Assembly: GCA_030549775.1 (NCBI GenBank)
Contig: CM060174.1
Location: forward strand, 69,923,466 to 69,987,465
Direction: 5' to 3'
DNA: 64,000 nt
DNA from: Tamarix chinensis
Taxonomy: Eukaryota; Streptophyta; Magnoliopsida; Caryophyllales; Tamaricaceae
The notes under the pieces were generated by a model. It had not been told where the DNA came from. It did not search any database and worked only from the letters and a program-made list of their open reading frames with translations. The position numbers and the translations under genes were made by a program. Of the stretch, positions 45,124 through 57,081 are shown piece after piece (position 1 is the first letter of the stretch; each line of letters starts with the position of its first letter).

Positions 45124-46030
45124 ATGTTAGGAAATAAGGAAGAGGGGGAGTTATGGAGATGATGTTGAGGACGTTCTATTCATGTTCTATTTTGGTGTTA
45201 AGTTGGAGATATGTATCAATGATCGTTGATGTGGAGTTATGCTTATATTTTATCTGATTATTAGATTCCACTAGCTCTTGACCTTTTTAGCACCACACAC
45301 CTAAAATACTCCATACCCTTCTTTACCTTAAACCCCGTTACAACCAATAAGTAAGTCCTATTTGATTTTTAAGATGAGCAGCCTTTGATCTGATGGAGAT
45401 TAGTCACAAGAGTTAAGCATATGGTTCGGTCCATTTGGCGAATATTTGATATCTTTCATGAGGTTTTATCCACAAAAACATGAGCCTTATTTGTTTATAT
45501 ATGTGAGTCGTTTGTTATTTTTATCATCTTAGCTCACATACATGAGTGTTTCTAAACATTTGTAGCCATGAATCTAAGAGAGAAAAAAATATAGAGGGTA
45601 TCCATAGTGAGGATGGATCTTGATGTGACTAAGGCGTGGTAGATTTTTATCCATAATATTGATCTGTTCATACCTGTCATGTTTATGTGTGAACCATATG
45701 TTGAAATTGATTCTTTAAATCTCCCAATGCTGAATTTTGATTGATTGCTAATCTTGACATTTGAAAGTAAGAGATTCTGAGACAAATATGGTTAAGGGTG
45801 TTAGGTATATGGTTTTATTTATTTTATTTATTTTTATTTAGGTGTGATTTTTTATTTTATTTGTGTGTGATTTTGTGGGTATATCATCTGTGAAACCCTC
45901 ACGAGACCTTACTCGTCCTCGATGGGTGACCTAGGGGTTTAAAGGGCTTGTTACACATGCTAAGTGTAATCGTGAGACCTACGAAAGTGGCTAGTTAATT
46001 TAATTTTAATTATTTAGAGTAATAACTTGC
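44273..46030 (+). other. Non-coding interior of the young element
   Basis: Between the two polypurine motifs. No frame over about 80 codons resembles a protein. Contains an A-rich tract at 45,078-45,124. Its length and preservation suggest an RNA role or deleted coding space, which the sequence alone cannot decide. Confidence 0.6.
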
Positions 46031-46050
46031 TTGAGGACAAGCAAGAAGCT

Positions 46051-46063
46051 AAGTGTGGGGGTG
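46051..46063 (+). other. Polypurine tract of the young element
   Basis: AAGTGTGGGGGTG immediately precedes the TGATGAG start of the 3' LTR. Confidence 0.8.
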
Positions 46064-47929
46064 TGATGAGTTCGTATTTTGACACATTTTATACCCTTAT
46101 AATCTTAGTTTTTGGTAGTTTATTTAACTAATATAGGGGAATAATTATTGTTTTATGCTTAAGTAGTAAAATTTGTATAATTTTTATTATTTGAGCTAAA
46201 ATGATATAAATTAATGTAAATTTAGAATAAATATTATTTATTAATATTTATTGAATTTTATTTTGCAGGTTTTGTTTTTAAATAAAAGAAAATTAAAAAA
46301 AAAAGAAATAAAAACCTTTGGACCAACGGCCAAAGGCCGAAGGCCCAAAGGCCAGCAAACGAAACAAACAGGCCTCGACGCACGGACTCAACGAAACCAA
46401 ACGGAGCACGAAACAGGGCAAGAAAAGTCAGCGTAGGGCTGACGTGGAAAGGCGCAGCGACAGAAGTAAAACGGAGGGCTGACGTGGCGTGGCACAAAAC
46501 GTTAATAAAAGGACGCACGGTCTTCAAGAAAAAAAAAACGAAGGAGGCGAGAGGCAGCCTCTACCGTTTGGCAGAGAACAGGCCGCACGTCATAGGGCAA
46601 TCGGCAGAGAGAGGCGGAGCCTTCTCAGGCTCGGAAGAGAGAGCCTTTATAGGTTCGGGCGAGACGGGACAGAGAAGAACGACGCAAGCACAGTGCAAAC
46701 CGCACGGAAATCGAGGCAGAACGAGGTCTGCCGTCAGCCGTCAGCGCCAGCCGAGAAAGAAGAAAAAGAAAAAAAAAAAAGAAATTAGTTGCACCGAAAT
46801 CAAGACCGAGGAAGGAAGAAAAATTAGAGGAAGAATTTAACATCCGGTAGAATTTATTTCAGATAAAATTAATTTTTATCTGAATAAATTCTTGATCTTT
46901 AATTCAAAATTAATTTCGGTTATTTCTTTCTCTTATTTTTAATTTATATTTTAGATATATATTTCTGTGTAATTAATTATTTAATTATGAGTGGCTAATT
47001 ATTTATTGTTAGGGAATGAATTGAAACCCTAGATTATGGTTTGAATTATAATTTTATTTTCTTTGTTTCGTGAGATTGTTTCTTGACTCTATATTAATTG
47101 CTATCGTTTATATGTATGATTCTGTCCAGTATAATTTATTTGGTGCATGCCTTGTTCTGGTACCTCATAAGTGACAGTATGTAGGATAAATTGCTTGCTA
47201 GGTGGCCATCTAAATATACTAGAATTTATATGTATAAATTGCAGCTAGGTTAGATAACAATTCACCTAATCGTTTTGTGATTCTAACCTAAGTGGTAAAA
47301 CGTTTCGATACGTGTGGGTCAAGAAAAGGAAATACAGCTAGACATGCTTTTTGTACTAGTCTGGGTACTTAGATTGACAGCCTTCCACTTACACTTAATG
47401 CATTAAATCTAGTTAAATATAGGAGCCGCTTGTTGCTGCTATACTGCTAGTATTTAATAGGGTTAATATTGGCGCTTTGTCGTATTAATTTAATTAAGGG
47501 AAGTAATATAAGGTGTATAGACCTGCTTTTGGTGTGCAACTTGGTCGATCTCTTTCTCACGATTAAAAGATGACTTAGAAATAAATATTATATCTCGATC
47601 TAATCTAGTGGTGGATTTTTATTTCCCTAACATATTTCTCCTATCTGCTAGTTTCCCATCGTCTTCCATTATTTTCATTATTAGTTTATTTTATTTTATT
47701 TAATCCTTTTATTATTTTATTCTTATTTTGATAAACCCCCATTAGTATTTTTCTTATTTATTTATTTTAGGTTATTTAGTGTTTTTATTTTATTTATAGT
47801 TTAAGCTAGTTAGATAGAGGTGAGCCCTCTCAATCCCCGGTCTAGAACGATACCCTTATTTACCAGTGCTACAATTGACAATAAGAGGGTTTAAATTGCG
47901 TGCCGGCTACGGTCGCACCAATTTTTGGC
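46064..47929 (+). repeat. 3' LTR of the young element
   Basis: Differs from the 5' LTR at about 46,495 (A for G), 46,716 (C for A), 46,979 (A for C) and 47,902 (C for T), plus A-run lengths near 46,300 (+1) and 46,780 (+2). The +3 bp equals the length difference of the LTRs (1,866 versus 1,863). Ends TTTTTGGC, then CACAC. Confidence 0.93.
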
Positions 47930-47934
47930 CACAC

Positions 47935-50361
47935 CCATGGTGATACTTGCACATTTTAACCTACAATTTTATATAATATCACATCTTTAAAAATGCTTAG
48001 ATTTCACAATATCCAAGTTTTCATTCTCAACATGAAACACTCATATAACCCTTAGTGTACTCATAAAAAAAAACACATTTTCTCAACAAATTCTAACATG
48101 CACCTAGCATGGCAAAAATATAGAACAACACACATCAACTTATAAGAGTTTATTAACTATGAGTTTAAGAGTTTTACCTAACTTCCAAGCTATCCAAGTA
48201 CAAAAAGAAGGAAAAACCTATCTTTGGAATCCACTAGAAAGCCTTCCTATATCTTATTTGAAAATCGTAGGACTAAGTTGAGAATTACTAATTGAAACAT
48301 AGAAGAATAGAAAACTAGTAAATTTTATCAAAAGCCACTAAAATAATTAGGATTTACAACCCAAATTGTAAAACCAATCACTTTCATAAAAATGATCCAA
48401 AACAATAAGTTAGAAGTGTAATTTAATTAATTTTAAATCATAACTAATTGATCAATAATTAAAATAATTAAACACAACTCAACTTGAGAAACTATTCTAG
48501 AATATAGGGTTTTAAAAGGACAAAATACGAATTCAAATAAATTGATCCAAATTAAAAGTGTTAAAATACAATCAGATTTATTTTATGTCATACTATATAA
48601 TCAATTCATAACAAAAAAATTAAAGAAAATATTTAATATAACATAATTAGGTAATTTGATCCTATAGTGCCAAATTTAATCAAATCTTGCTAAAATATTT
48701 AAATTGATTGTTCAAAATTGAAATTAAACATACTTTAATATAAATTGAATAATCAATTTTTTAAATAAAAAAAACAATTCATGGATCGATCTAATTTAAA
48801 TTTGCAACATTTTTTTACCTAAAAATCCAATTCCAAATTATTTCACACAATTTCTCAAATTGATATTTCCAACATGAAATTAAATACATATCATATATGG
48901 TATAATCATTTTATAAGTAAATATTTGAATGTGGCAAATCAAAGCAATCTAGATATAACCAAATCAAAATTTTCAAATTTTAGAAATCAAGCATACTATA
49001 GAATGTGACAAAAATATAACATCAATATATTGTTTGTTTCAAAGTCTCAGAGTTTGAGCTAAAAAAAACACACACACACACGAAAAGGCTTATTCTTAAG
49101 CCCTTCTAGTTATTAATTAAGTTATCTCATCTAAAAAGTAACATAAATAGTGAATGCATACAACACATGAATACTCAATTTAGTCTCTAATTTAGCTTAA
49201 TTATAGATAATTCAAACAAATACTAATTCAAAATAGAATTAGGGTTTGGATAAATTATGCCAAAAAAAATGCTGCAAATTGAAGTGGGTAAGGATTGTTA
49301 GAGCTTCAATGGAGATCAAGCACCACTTGCTAATGGTTGATTGTGCTCATGGTGGCCAGAAATTGTCGGTGCTAATCATTTTTGTCATCCAATAGTTGTT
49401 GCATTGTATTGGTAGTACCAATGACAATCTTGAGAACATAGTTGTGGAATGACACCGTGGTGGTGGCCAACTACTGTGAGTGGTGGCATGAGAGTCGATG
49501 ATCGAAAAAAAGGAGTAGAAATAGGGTGGTTGGGTTTGGTTCTAGTTTTCATTTTGGTTCTACAAAATTAATAAATGAATGGGAAGAGAGAGAGAATAAT
49601 AAGAAAAGAGTAGGAACTAGTGGAAGGGTATTTTTTATATATAAATATTTAAATTATGATAAATGATTTTAGCTTAATTTTATTCAATAAAAACCATTAG
49701 GCAATGATCTAGGAAATAAATTTTCTTTTTATAAAAGTTTAAGGAACTAATAATAATTAAACACGCTTCCAAAAATGTCTTCCAAAAACCAAAATAAAAC
49801 AAATAGAAGAAAATAAATTTTTGAAAGAAAATTATAATTAAGTTACGAAAAATATTTTAATTAATTTTTTTAAAAGATCTTATTGACCTCATAAAAAATA
49901 AAAGATGGAAATATTTCTTACAGATAAAAATTATTAAAAAGATTTTACCATTTTAAAGGGATTTTATGATTTAAAATAATTTATATTTCATTAAAAAAAT
50001 ACAAATCTAAAATAGAGTTGTAATGATATGACAAAATTATACTCAAAAATAAATTGAAAGTATTATAATTAAAACACACAATAGAAATAGAAATATATTT
50101 AAAATAAAATTTAACTCATTTGAATTTCATAAAATTGTAGTTGTGAATAAATTTATCAAAAATTATTCACAATGACAAATGATTAAATAAATTTAATATA
50201 AATTTGAAACCATTAATAAAATCATAAAATAAATTGAAACTTTAGCAAATATATCAAGAATCACAATTTGAATAAAATTATGGACTTTAAATTAAATTCA
50301 AAATTTGAAACTCATAAATTAGCATTGATATATTATAAAAATTAAATTTTTGAGAATTAGG
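47935..50361 (-). repeat. LTR-D, right part (probable)
   Basis: AT-rich non-coding DNA. It ends GAATTAGGGTGTTATG at 50,361, resembling GGTGTTACA ends of the family. A GC-richer, purine-rich block (49,290-49,570) lies 0.8 kb from that end, as in the other units read in minus sense. No TSD identified. Confidence 0.4.
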
Positions 50362-51390
50362 GTGTTATGGTGATAAATTGAAATCATATATTATTTCTAT
50401 ATCTATTAAAATTGTATTTTTCCCATGATGATAATGTTGTTGAGATGACATACTGGGTAGAATATTGATTTGGTGTTGACTTTTATTTGTTGTATACCCT
50501 TATTTGGTTCTTATCACTCATCTCACTTCCTTTTTTATTGTTTTAGAAGCCCTACTTTTATATCATGTAGGTAATGTGGTATCTTATTATTGTTGAGTTT
50601 GGTGAGCTCTTAGTTTTAGTGAGATATTAGAATCTTGTTGTTTTGATTAGTTATTACTATCATTTTCCCTGTGGTTAATGCTTTATAATAATTTTGCTAA
50701 GTGACACCATGTTTTTAATTATTGCTTTAAAAATTAATGGTTTCAAACCCTATGTGGAAGACAAGATGTTTGATTCACGTTTAGTTTTCTTATTCTCATT
50801 ATCATCTTTGGTTATTATAGTTGTTTAGTTATGTTTACCTTATCATTAATGAAATAATTGTCTTGCGCATGTTAATTTCTTGTGATTTATGTGTAGATGT
50901 CCCCACGCATTACTAGAAGGAGAAACTATAGGGAACTAATGTTCAAGTATTTTGCTACGTGTAATAAGAGGTTCATTAGTGGATTTTTTGTTATAAGCCT
51001 ATGTGATAAGTTTTAAGATTTTATGTCTTATTTTATAAGGACGGTGATTTTGGTGTAGTGATATTTTAACTAACATTTGATATAGCAAATTTTTGTGTAA
51101 ATATTACAGGCAAATATAACAAGGTGTCTTTTTTATATATCATTGTGTACCCATTTTATTGGAAATAAGTACGAATTCCGAACCATCTTAATAACTTTAT
51201 ATATATTTATAGCAGGTTGTGCATGTTGTATACACCATGTTCAGGTTTTCTATAACCGATTGTGTATATAACAAGTTACATATATAGTATAGATTATATA
51301 GAGCAAATTGTGGATATAGTATAGATGGTATATAGCAAGTTGTAGGATGTATACATAGTATGTTATATATAGAAAATTATATATAGCAAG
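50362..51390. other. Unassigned AT-rich DNA
   Basis: No gene or element end recognised. 51,200-51,390 has loose repeats of TATAGCAAGTTGT / ATATAGTATAGAT, one of which forms the left flank of the copia element. Confidence 0.4.
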
Positions 51391-51855
51391 TGATGGAATT
51401 TATCTGACAAGATCACATGCTGATTCATCAAGAATAATAATTAGAACAGATGTGCAGAAGTGTACCTAAATTTGTAACAAGGATTGATTGAATTAGCGTC
51501 AAATATATAATGAGATCCGAATGCATTGTACTGTGGTCCTCTAGATCACGCTTGTGCTCACTTATCTCTAATGATAGATGGGAATTGATTATGAAGAATT
51601 TTGTGTGACCCAGGGACCACAACCATATATACATATATACAATTGACCTGTTATCTATCGGATCATCTTAGTGTAGTATATCAACAACCTAGGACTCCTA
51701 ATAACTCTACGCATATGGGTCCAAATCCAATTAGATATATTAAGCCCAAATAATCTAAACTCAAGTTCATCACTTTTTATACTAGCTTAATGTATACGGA
51801 AACTCACAATTAGTAAAATTTACTTATAAGCCTAATATTGGATAAAAACCCAACA
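51391..51855 (-). repeat. Copia 3' LTR (element sense)
   Basis: 465 bp. Plus-strand ends TGATGGAATTT and ATAAAAACCCAACA. Adjacent 51,856-51,867 (ATCTCCCACTTC, reverse complement purine-rich) is the polypurine tract. Confidence 0.9.
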
Positions 51856-53279
51856 ATCTCCCACTTCGATTATATGTGTAACCTTATAACCAAAAATTGT
51901 AACTAAATGAGCTTGATATTGTTGTCATTATGAAAATATGCTTATGGCCAATCCTCCATCAATTACACCAACATAGGATTAAAGTGACTTTAATCACATT
52001 TCTTCATAACTAAACCTTCAATGGTCATGTATGCCGATATAACTAAATGACATGGATAAAAATATGGATGTGTAGCATGGAAATTTCATGTAATGTGATC
52101 TTAACATTCTTATTTCTAACTGGCCTACCTTATTCCTTAGTGAGATCAAACTTTATTGAAATCAAAGTGTGATTAATTTTAAAACATTATTGTGCATAGA
52201 AAATAATTGTCAAATAATGTAATAAATGAAATGTGTATATATCAAGAGAACACCATAATTACAAACTCCCACTAAATCTGAACATGCTTATCAATCAAAT
52301 CACATGTACAAGCAGTATGCTTATGAAACCAAATGGGTGAAAATTCATTAGTAAGTGGATCCACAATGATGGAGTTTGTACAAATGTATTTGATAGATAC
52401 TTATACACTCTGAATTCATTAGTTAAATATTAGAAACCTTTGTCAATATACATTGGCTTAATCAAGTTCCCACTATTATTAGAATACTACAGTGCCAATT
52501 TATTATATCATAAAAAAAAACTAAGTATCATTCCAATATCAGCCATTATATGCAACCATGTGACAAAATTCTATAGCCATAGTCTATAATGTCCAAGGTG
52601 CTAACATGCTACAAATTCTTTTATAATAATGTCAACTGATAAAAGTAGCCTGAAGTGGATCGAATACTCTGATGACATCTAGCTAAATCAAATTGGAATA
52701 CTATATGAAGTCTAGTTGATCTAATTTGTTATATGTCAGCATGCAACCTTATGTCTTATGTTTTATGTAAATATCTTATAACCCTTTTGGGTGCACCTAA
52801 TTATCCATACCAAGGTTTCTTAAAATCTACCTAGAATTCTAGCAATGAATGGTATGTTTGAATGTGCACAAACTTGAGTGCACATACGATTCATACTAGC
52901 TAATGTGCATGGAATTTATTATGTATCTTTAACTTTAAGGTCAATTTTAGGACAATTATTGAGACTAAATTTTGATCCCTTAGCAATAGGGGTGTCACAT
53001 GGTTTACAATCATGCTTGTTAAACCTTTAATAACCTTATCGATATAGCTCTTTTGCAATCATTTTAAAATACACATAGATTATCTTGTGGTATCCAAATT
53101 CCCGATACAAAATATGCCTATATCATCAGTCGTAAGTAGTATGTCAAAAACATGCAATATCAAAAAAAATATACTTATTCTCATAGAACTTGAGACATAC
53201 CTAATTACCAACAACATTTACCTCAAAACCAAATGAGATAGTTACTTATTATAATTTGTGATACCAATGACACAAAACT

Positions 53280-53420
53280 TGCTTAAGCCATTAATGGATT
53301 TCTTCAATTTGCATCATATGTATAGTTTCATCAATGTTACCATCAAGAAACATTGTCTTTACACCCATCTAATGAACCTCATGGTCAATATATGAAACAA
53401 GAGTCATAATGATACAAAAA
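53280..53420 (-). pseudogene. Copia reverse transcriptase relic
   Basis: Reads 'MGVKTMFLDGNIDETIHMMQ' preceded by a stop, matching the copia RT block (D)VKTAFLNG.L.EEIYM.QP, with first Asp replaced by Gly. Flanking sequence is too decayed for more. Confidence 0.75.
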
Positions 53421-54239
53421 GAGTCTTTTTAAGAAACTAAAGAGAAAGTCTCTTCAAGATAGTGTTTTCCTTTTAAGTAAAGTCCACTACTATAAGACAA
53501 CCTTCATGTCTTTTCACATTACCCTTTATATCCCATTCAACATTAACTATTAGGACTTAACCTTTTAGTAATGAGACAAGATCTCAGACTTTAGTTTATT
53601 ATATAGACTTATACTCCTCATTCATGACATAAGTCCACTTTTGAGAATTAGAACCAAATATGGCCTGATGGAAAGTGATTATATCATCTTCCTAATAGTC
53701 CATCATTTCCTCATGTTCTTAGATAAATATTAATCTAAAGTATCATTTCTCCTTTATCTATTAGATATCTTTAGTTATTGAGGTTGTTGAGCTTTTTCTT
53801 CTACACAAGGTATTTTTCAACATTGTATTATTAAGGTTCGTAATTTGCTTCTTGATTGATGACACTTTTAAAAACATGTAAATCATCATAGGCTAGAGTG
53901 GGAATCAAAAGCGATCCATCCACAAAAGCAATGTCCCTAAACATATCTCTTCCCCCAAACCTCAACATCCTCAATATATATTGCAGCTTCTATCTTAAAC
54001 TTCACTTAAGTGTGGGATTATAAGACTATAACATCCCTAAATAGCTCCAAATAACTAATAAAGTAGCTAATCACACCTTTAGAGCCTAGTTTTCTTCCAT
54101 ATAGCTTATAATTGCTTGCCTAATTAGGACATCCCTATATTTAAAAGTCTCTTCAAAGCTCACAAGGTGCTTTTAGTCGGTACTTTATAAAGAATATAAG
54201 CAACTATCTTTTGGTAACGTATAATGATTAGTCATACTC

Positions 54240-54576
54240 ACAATCTTTTTATGGGTCATGTTTCATCTCTTAGCTACACCATTCATGATAGGATTTTGAC
54301 ATAGTGTAATGCAGGCGACCTTGATTACCCATGCAATGTTTCGTCATATGAATCAATAAGATCAGGCATCTATAGGTTAGTGAATAAACATAATGAACCA
54401 TCATTGATAATATATGAATTTAATGAAATACAATGCTGAGTATTTCTATTTGAATAATGATATTCACATACGTCCAGTATGGAACCTAAATTCCGCCTAA
54501 AGGATAGTACAACTGAAGTATCTTTCAAATTCAAATAATATTTGATTCTCATTAATAACCTACAATTCTTATTCAT
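54240..54576 (-). pseudogene. Copia pre-integrase and integrase relic
   Basis: 54,560-54,380 reads 'YLNLKDTSVVLSFRRNLGSI' and 'ISLNSYIINDGSL', equivalent to the L.NVLYVP.FRRNLISVS... and ...N..IIG.G.L segment before integrase. At 54,300-54,265 'NPIMNGVAKR' matches the integrase P..P..NGVAER block. Confidence 0.72.
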
Positions 54577-55020
54577 TCAACTTCTACCAATGATCCCTTA
54601 TCCACATTAATGCATCTTTCATTATTATTTTGATTTTAGTAGATCAAGAAATCTCACATATAAATAGTTCTATGATTAGTAGCACTTAAGTCTAATTACC
54701 AAGTATTTCTAGATACTAATGTGTAATTTACCTCATAATAAAACCGATGTAAGTATTGTACATTATTTACACACCAAGTGTAGTATTTTGTACAATTATT
54801 CTCTATATTTGCAGAACATATAAAAAGGAAACAACTGTCACTTTCAACCCTTATAAGTAGCTTTATATTCTTATTTTCCTTTATTATCCTTATCATTAGG
54901 GGTGGTAACCATATTATCATTTTATGTCATAACTTGCTTCAATATTTCTTCCACTTACACTCAATATGAAATAAACTCATTAATAGCTAATCTCTCTTAT
55001 TGTCAATTATTAACTTTTGA

Positions 55021-55296
55021 CTAATTGAACTGTGTAAGAAGCCAAATTAGTGTAAAATGCATGGGCAAGTCATATGACACCTCAAGCTTTAATTCCTTAA
55101 GTTTTAAAGTGATGTGAGACATCTCAATGATGTATTGCCTCATGTTCCATTTTCCTTTTAACTTCATTAAAATCAAGCTTTGCAAAAGCATACTTATTTC
55201 ATCCTTATATTTTCCAACAAGGAACTCCTTAATGTTAATGTGGTCATCTAACATTGTACTCCTAAAGACTTCCAAAGTATTGCACTTAATGGTCAT
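55021..55296 (-). pseudogene. Copia gag relic
   Basis: A 91-codon frame with 'KLKGKWNMRQYIIEMSHITL', 'KLKELKLEVSYDLPMHFTLI' and 'WLLTQFN'. This is the plant copia Gag pattern (Y.GKG.VREYI.EMS....KLK.L..ELSEDLLVH.VL.SLP.QFN). No zinc knuckle follows in frame. Confidence 0.82.
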
Positions 55297-55899
55297 AAGC
55301 CTTGTGAAATTTGAGCAATCTCACTTCTCAAAGTTCAATTTATCATTAATTCAACTTTCAGCTATATTAGGGGTAGGTTGTTCAATCTTAAGCATAAGGT
55401 CTGGACTCATGTAACTAAGAATAATTGAAATTTTCTCTTTTAATCCTTGAAGTTATATTTATGCATGAAAATTGAACTTAAGTTGGTAGATATTATAATG
55501 ATAGATATACGAAATATATAGGAAACAAAATAGGAATAGAAAAAACTATCATGCTCACATCAATATACATAAATATGAATCAATAATTTCAAATAACGGC
55601 ACTCCCATCATAAGATATCAACACAACATTAATATCAAGTCTTTAGACAATAATCTTAAATTTGAGTGATAACCTTGTTGTAGTGATCAAATACTAATAA
55701 AAAGACATGTCAAATAATAAACTCATATTTGGATTGATATATTATTCACTTGGCTACCAAATGATCATCATATAGTTATCAACACAAGTGCACATGAAAT
55801 TCTACCAGATATTTTCCTTTCTTTGGACCAACTAAATACTTGCATGAATGAATATATATACTAACATCTAATTTTTTTAATAAAATAATATTCGCATGA

Positions 55900-56198
55900 A
55901 AGTCGGCTTGATTCAGTTCGGCTCGTTCATTTAGTTACATGAGTCGAGCTTGAGCCTCACTGTTAGGCTTATTTATTAAACGAGCCGAGCCCAAGCTCAA
56001 AAAAAAACTGCTCGGTTCATTTTTTGGCTTTGGCTTGTGAGCTCGGCTCGCCTCGGCTCGGCTCGTTAAAAAGCTCGGTTCGAATATTTCATTTAATTAA
56101 ACGAGTCGAGCCCAAACATTATTTTAGGCTCGTTTAGTTAAACGAGCCAAGCCCAAGCCTAAGGGTATTCGGCTCGGCTCGGCTCATTTACAGCCCTA
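55900..56198. mobile_element. hAT-type MITE, second copy, left end lost
   Basis: Same body as the 1297-1594 MITE (GGCTCGTTTAGTTAAACGAGCC, TATTCGGCTCGGCTC) and ends TTTACAGCCCTA at 56,198. The left TAGGGYTGTAAA end is missing or decayed and no 8-bp TSD is visible. It lies in the copia leader, between primer site and gag. Confidence 0.8.
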
Positions 56199-56540
56199 GT
56201 TGGGACTAGATCTAACCAAACAAAATTGTTGCAAAAATCATACCAATAGAGAAAATAAATTAGATCTATAATTTTCATTATTAAATTGAAAAAAGCAATC
56301 CAATCACACTTTGAAGCCGATTGAATGGCTATGGTGCCTCTAAATCAACAACATTAATCAAAAACTTGACCAACCAATTATAGATCAGACTGGCTAATAA
56401 ATAGTAGATGAAATTGAATCCATGTATCCAATCAAATCAAATCAAATCAATTAAAAATCAAAACCAAATATAAAATATATCTGATTTAATAATACGAAAT
56501 AACTAATATAAAATTAAATCATGGTGAATTGAGCATGCAA

Positions 56541-56552
56541 GCTCTGATACCA
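56541..56552 (-). other. Copia primer-binding site
   Basis: TGGTATCAGAGC in element sense, complementary to the 3' end of initiator tRNA-Met. It follows the LTR end CCATCA after a 2-bp spacer. Confidence 0.92.
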
Positions 56553-56554
56553 AT

Positions 56555-56785
56555 TGATGGAATTTATTTGATAGAATTATATGTTGATTCATCAAGATTA
56601 ATAATCATAACAGATGTGCAGAAGTGTAAGTAAATCCTTAACAAGGATTTATTGAATTACCATCAAATATCTAGAGAGATTTGAATGGGTGGTACTATTG
56701 TCTTCTAGAACACACGTGTGCTTGCATATTCTAATGCATAATAGGAGTCAATTAGAAAGAATTATGTGTCACTTGAGGACTATGA

Positions 56786-56875
<90 letters not shown>

Positions 56876-57081
56876 TGTTATCTATCAAGCTATCCTTGTT
56901 TGTCCCATCAACAACCTAGAACTCCTAATATCTCTACACATATGAGCCCACATCCAATTAGACATATTAAGCCAAAATATTGTAGGCGTAAGTTGAACAC
57001 TTTTACATGGGCTTAACTTATACAGCTATCCACAATTCATATCATTTAATTATAAGCCCAACATTGGATAAAAATCCAACA
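56555..57081 (-). repeat. Copia 5' LTR (element sense)
   Basis: 527 bp; 62 bp longer than its partner, mainly because of the (TA)n tract at 56,788-56,873. Otherwise co-linear with 51,391-51,855 but with many substitutions. Confidence 0.9.
56788..56873. repeat. (TA)n microsatellite, about 43 units
   Basis: Uninterrupted. The partner LTR has only CATATATACATATATAC at the same place (51,625-51,642). Confidence 0.95.

Larger units (their letters stand above)
40573..47929 (+). mobile_element. Young non-autonomous LTR retrotransposon, tRNA-Asp primed
   Basis: Two direct LTRs (40,573-42,435 and 46,064-47,929) differ by about four substitutions and two homopolymer lengths. CACAC flanks both ends (40,568-40,572 and 47,930-47,934). 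A primer site complementary to the 3' end of tRNA-Asp follows the 5' LTR, and a G-rich polypurine tract precedes the 3' LTR. The 3.6-kb interior holds one 499-codon ORF and no protease, RT, RNase H or integrase. The tRNA-Asp site and the GCGCTACTTGGGAGGCAACCC block at 44,119 are typical of Athila/Tat-type Ty3/gypsy elements (from memory), so those are plausible helpers. Nearly identical LTRs mean very recent movement, presumably in trans. Confidence 0.93.
51391..57081 (-). mobile_element. Old Ty1/copia element, complete outline, minus orientation
   Basis: Direct LTRs at 56,555-57,081 (5' LTR in element sense) and 51,391-51,855, starting TGTTGG and ending CCATCA in element sense. Flanks are GCAAG (51,386-51,390) and GTAAG (57,082-57,086), a 4-of-5 TSD. 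An initiator tRNA-Met primer site lies inside the 5' LTR, and a purine tract (GAAGTGGGAGAT in element sense) adjoins the 3' LTR. Decayed gag, pre-integrase, integrase and RT pieces appear in copia order. LTRs are clearly diverged, so the insertion is old. A hAT MITE sits in its leader at 55,900-56,198. Confidence 0.92.

Noticed and set aside
40992..46843. Near-identical ~100-120-codon frames at 40,992-41,356 and 46,484-46,843
   Set aside because: They recur only because the two LTRs are copies; they cover the LTR promoter/leader and hold no domain.
55127..55414. Plus-strand frame of 95 codons
   Set aside because: Shadow of the copia gag relic on the opposite strand.
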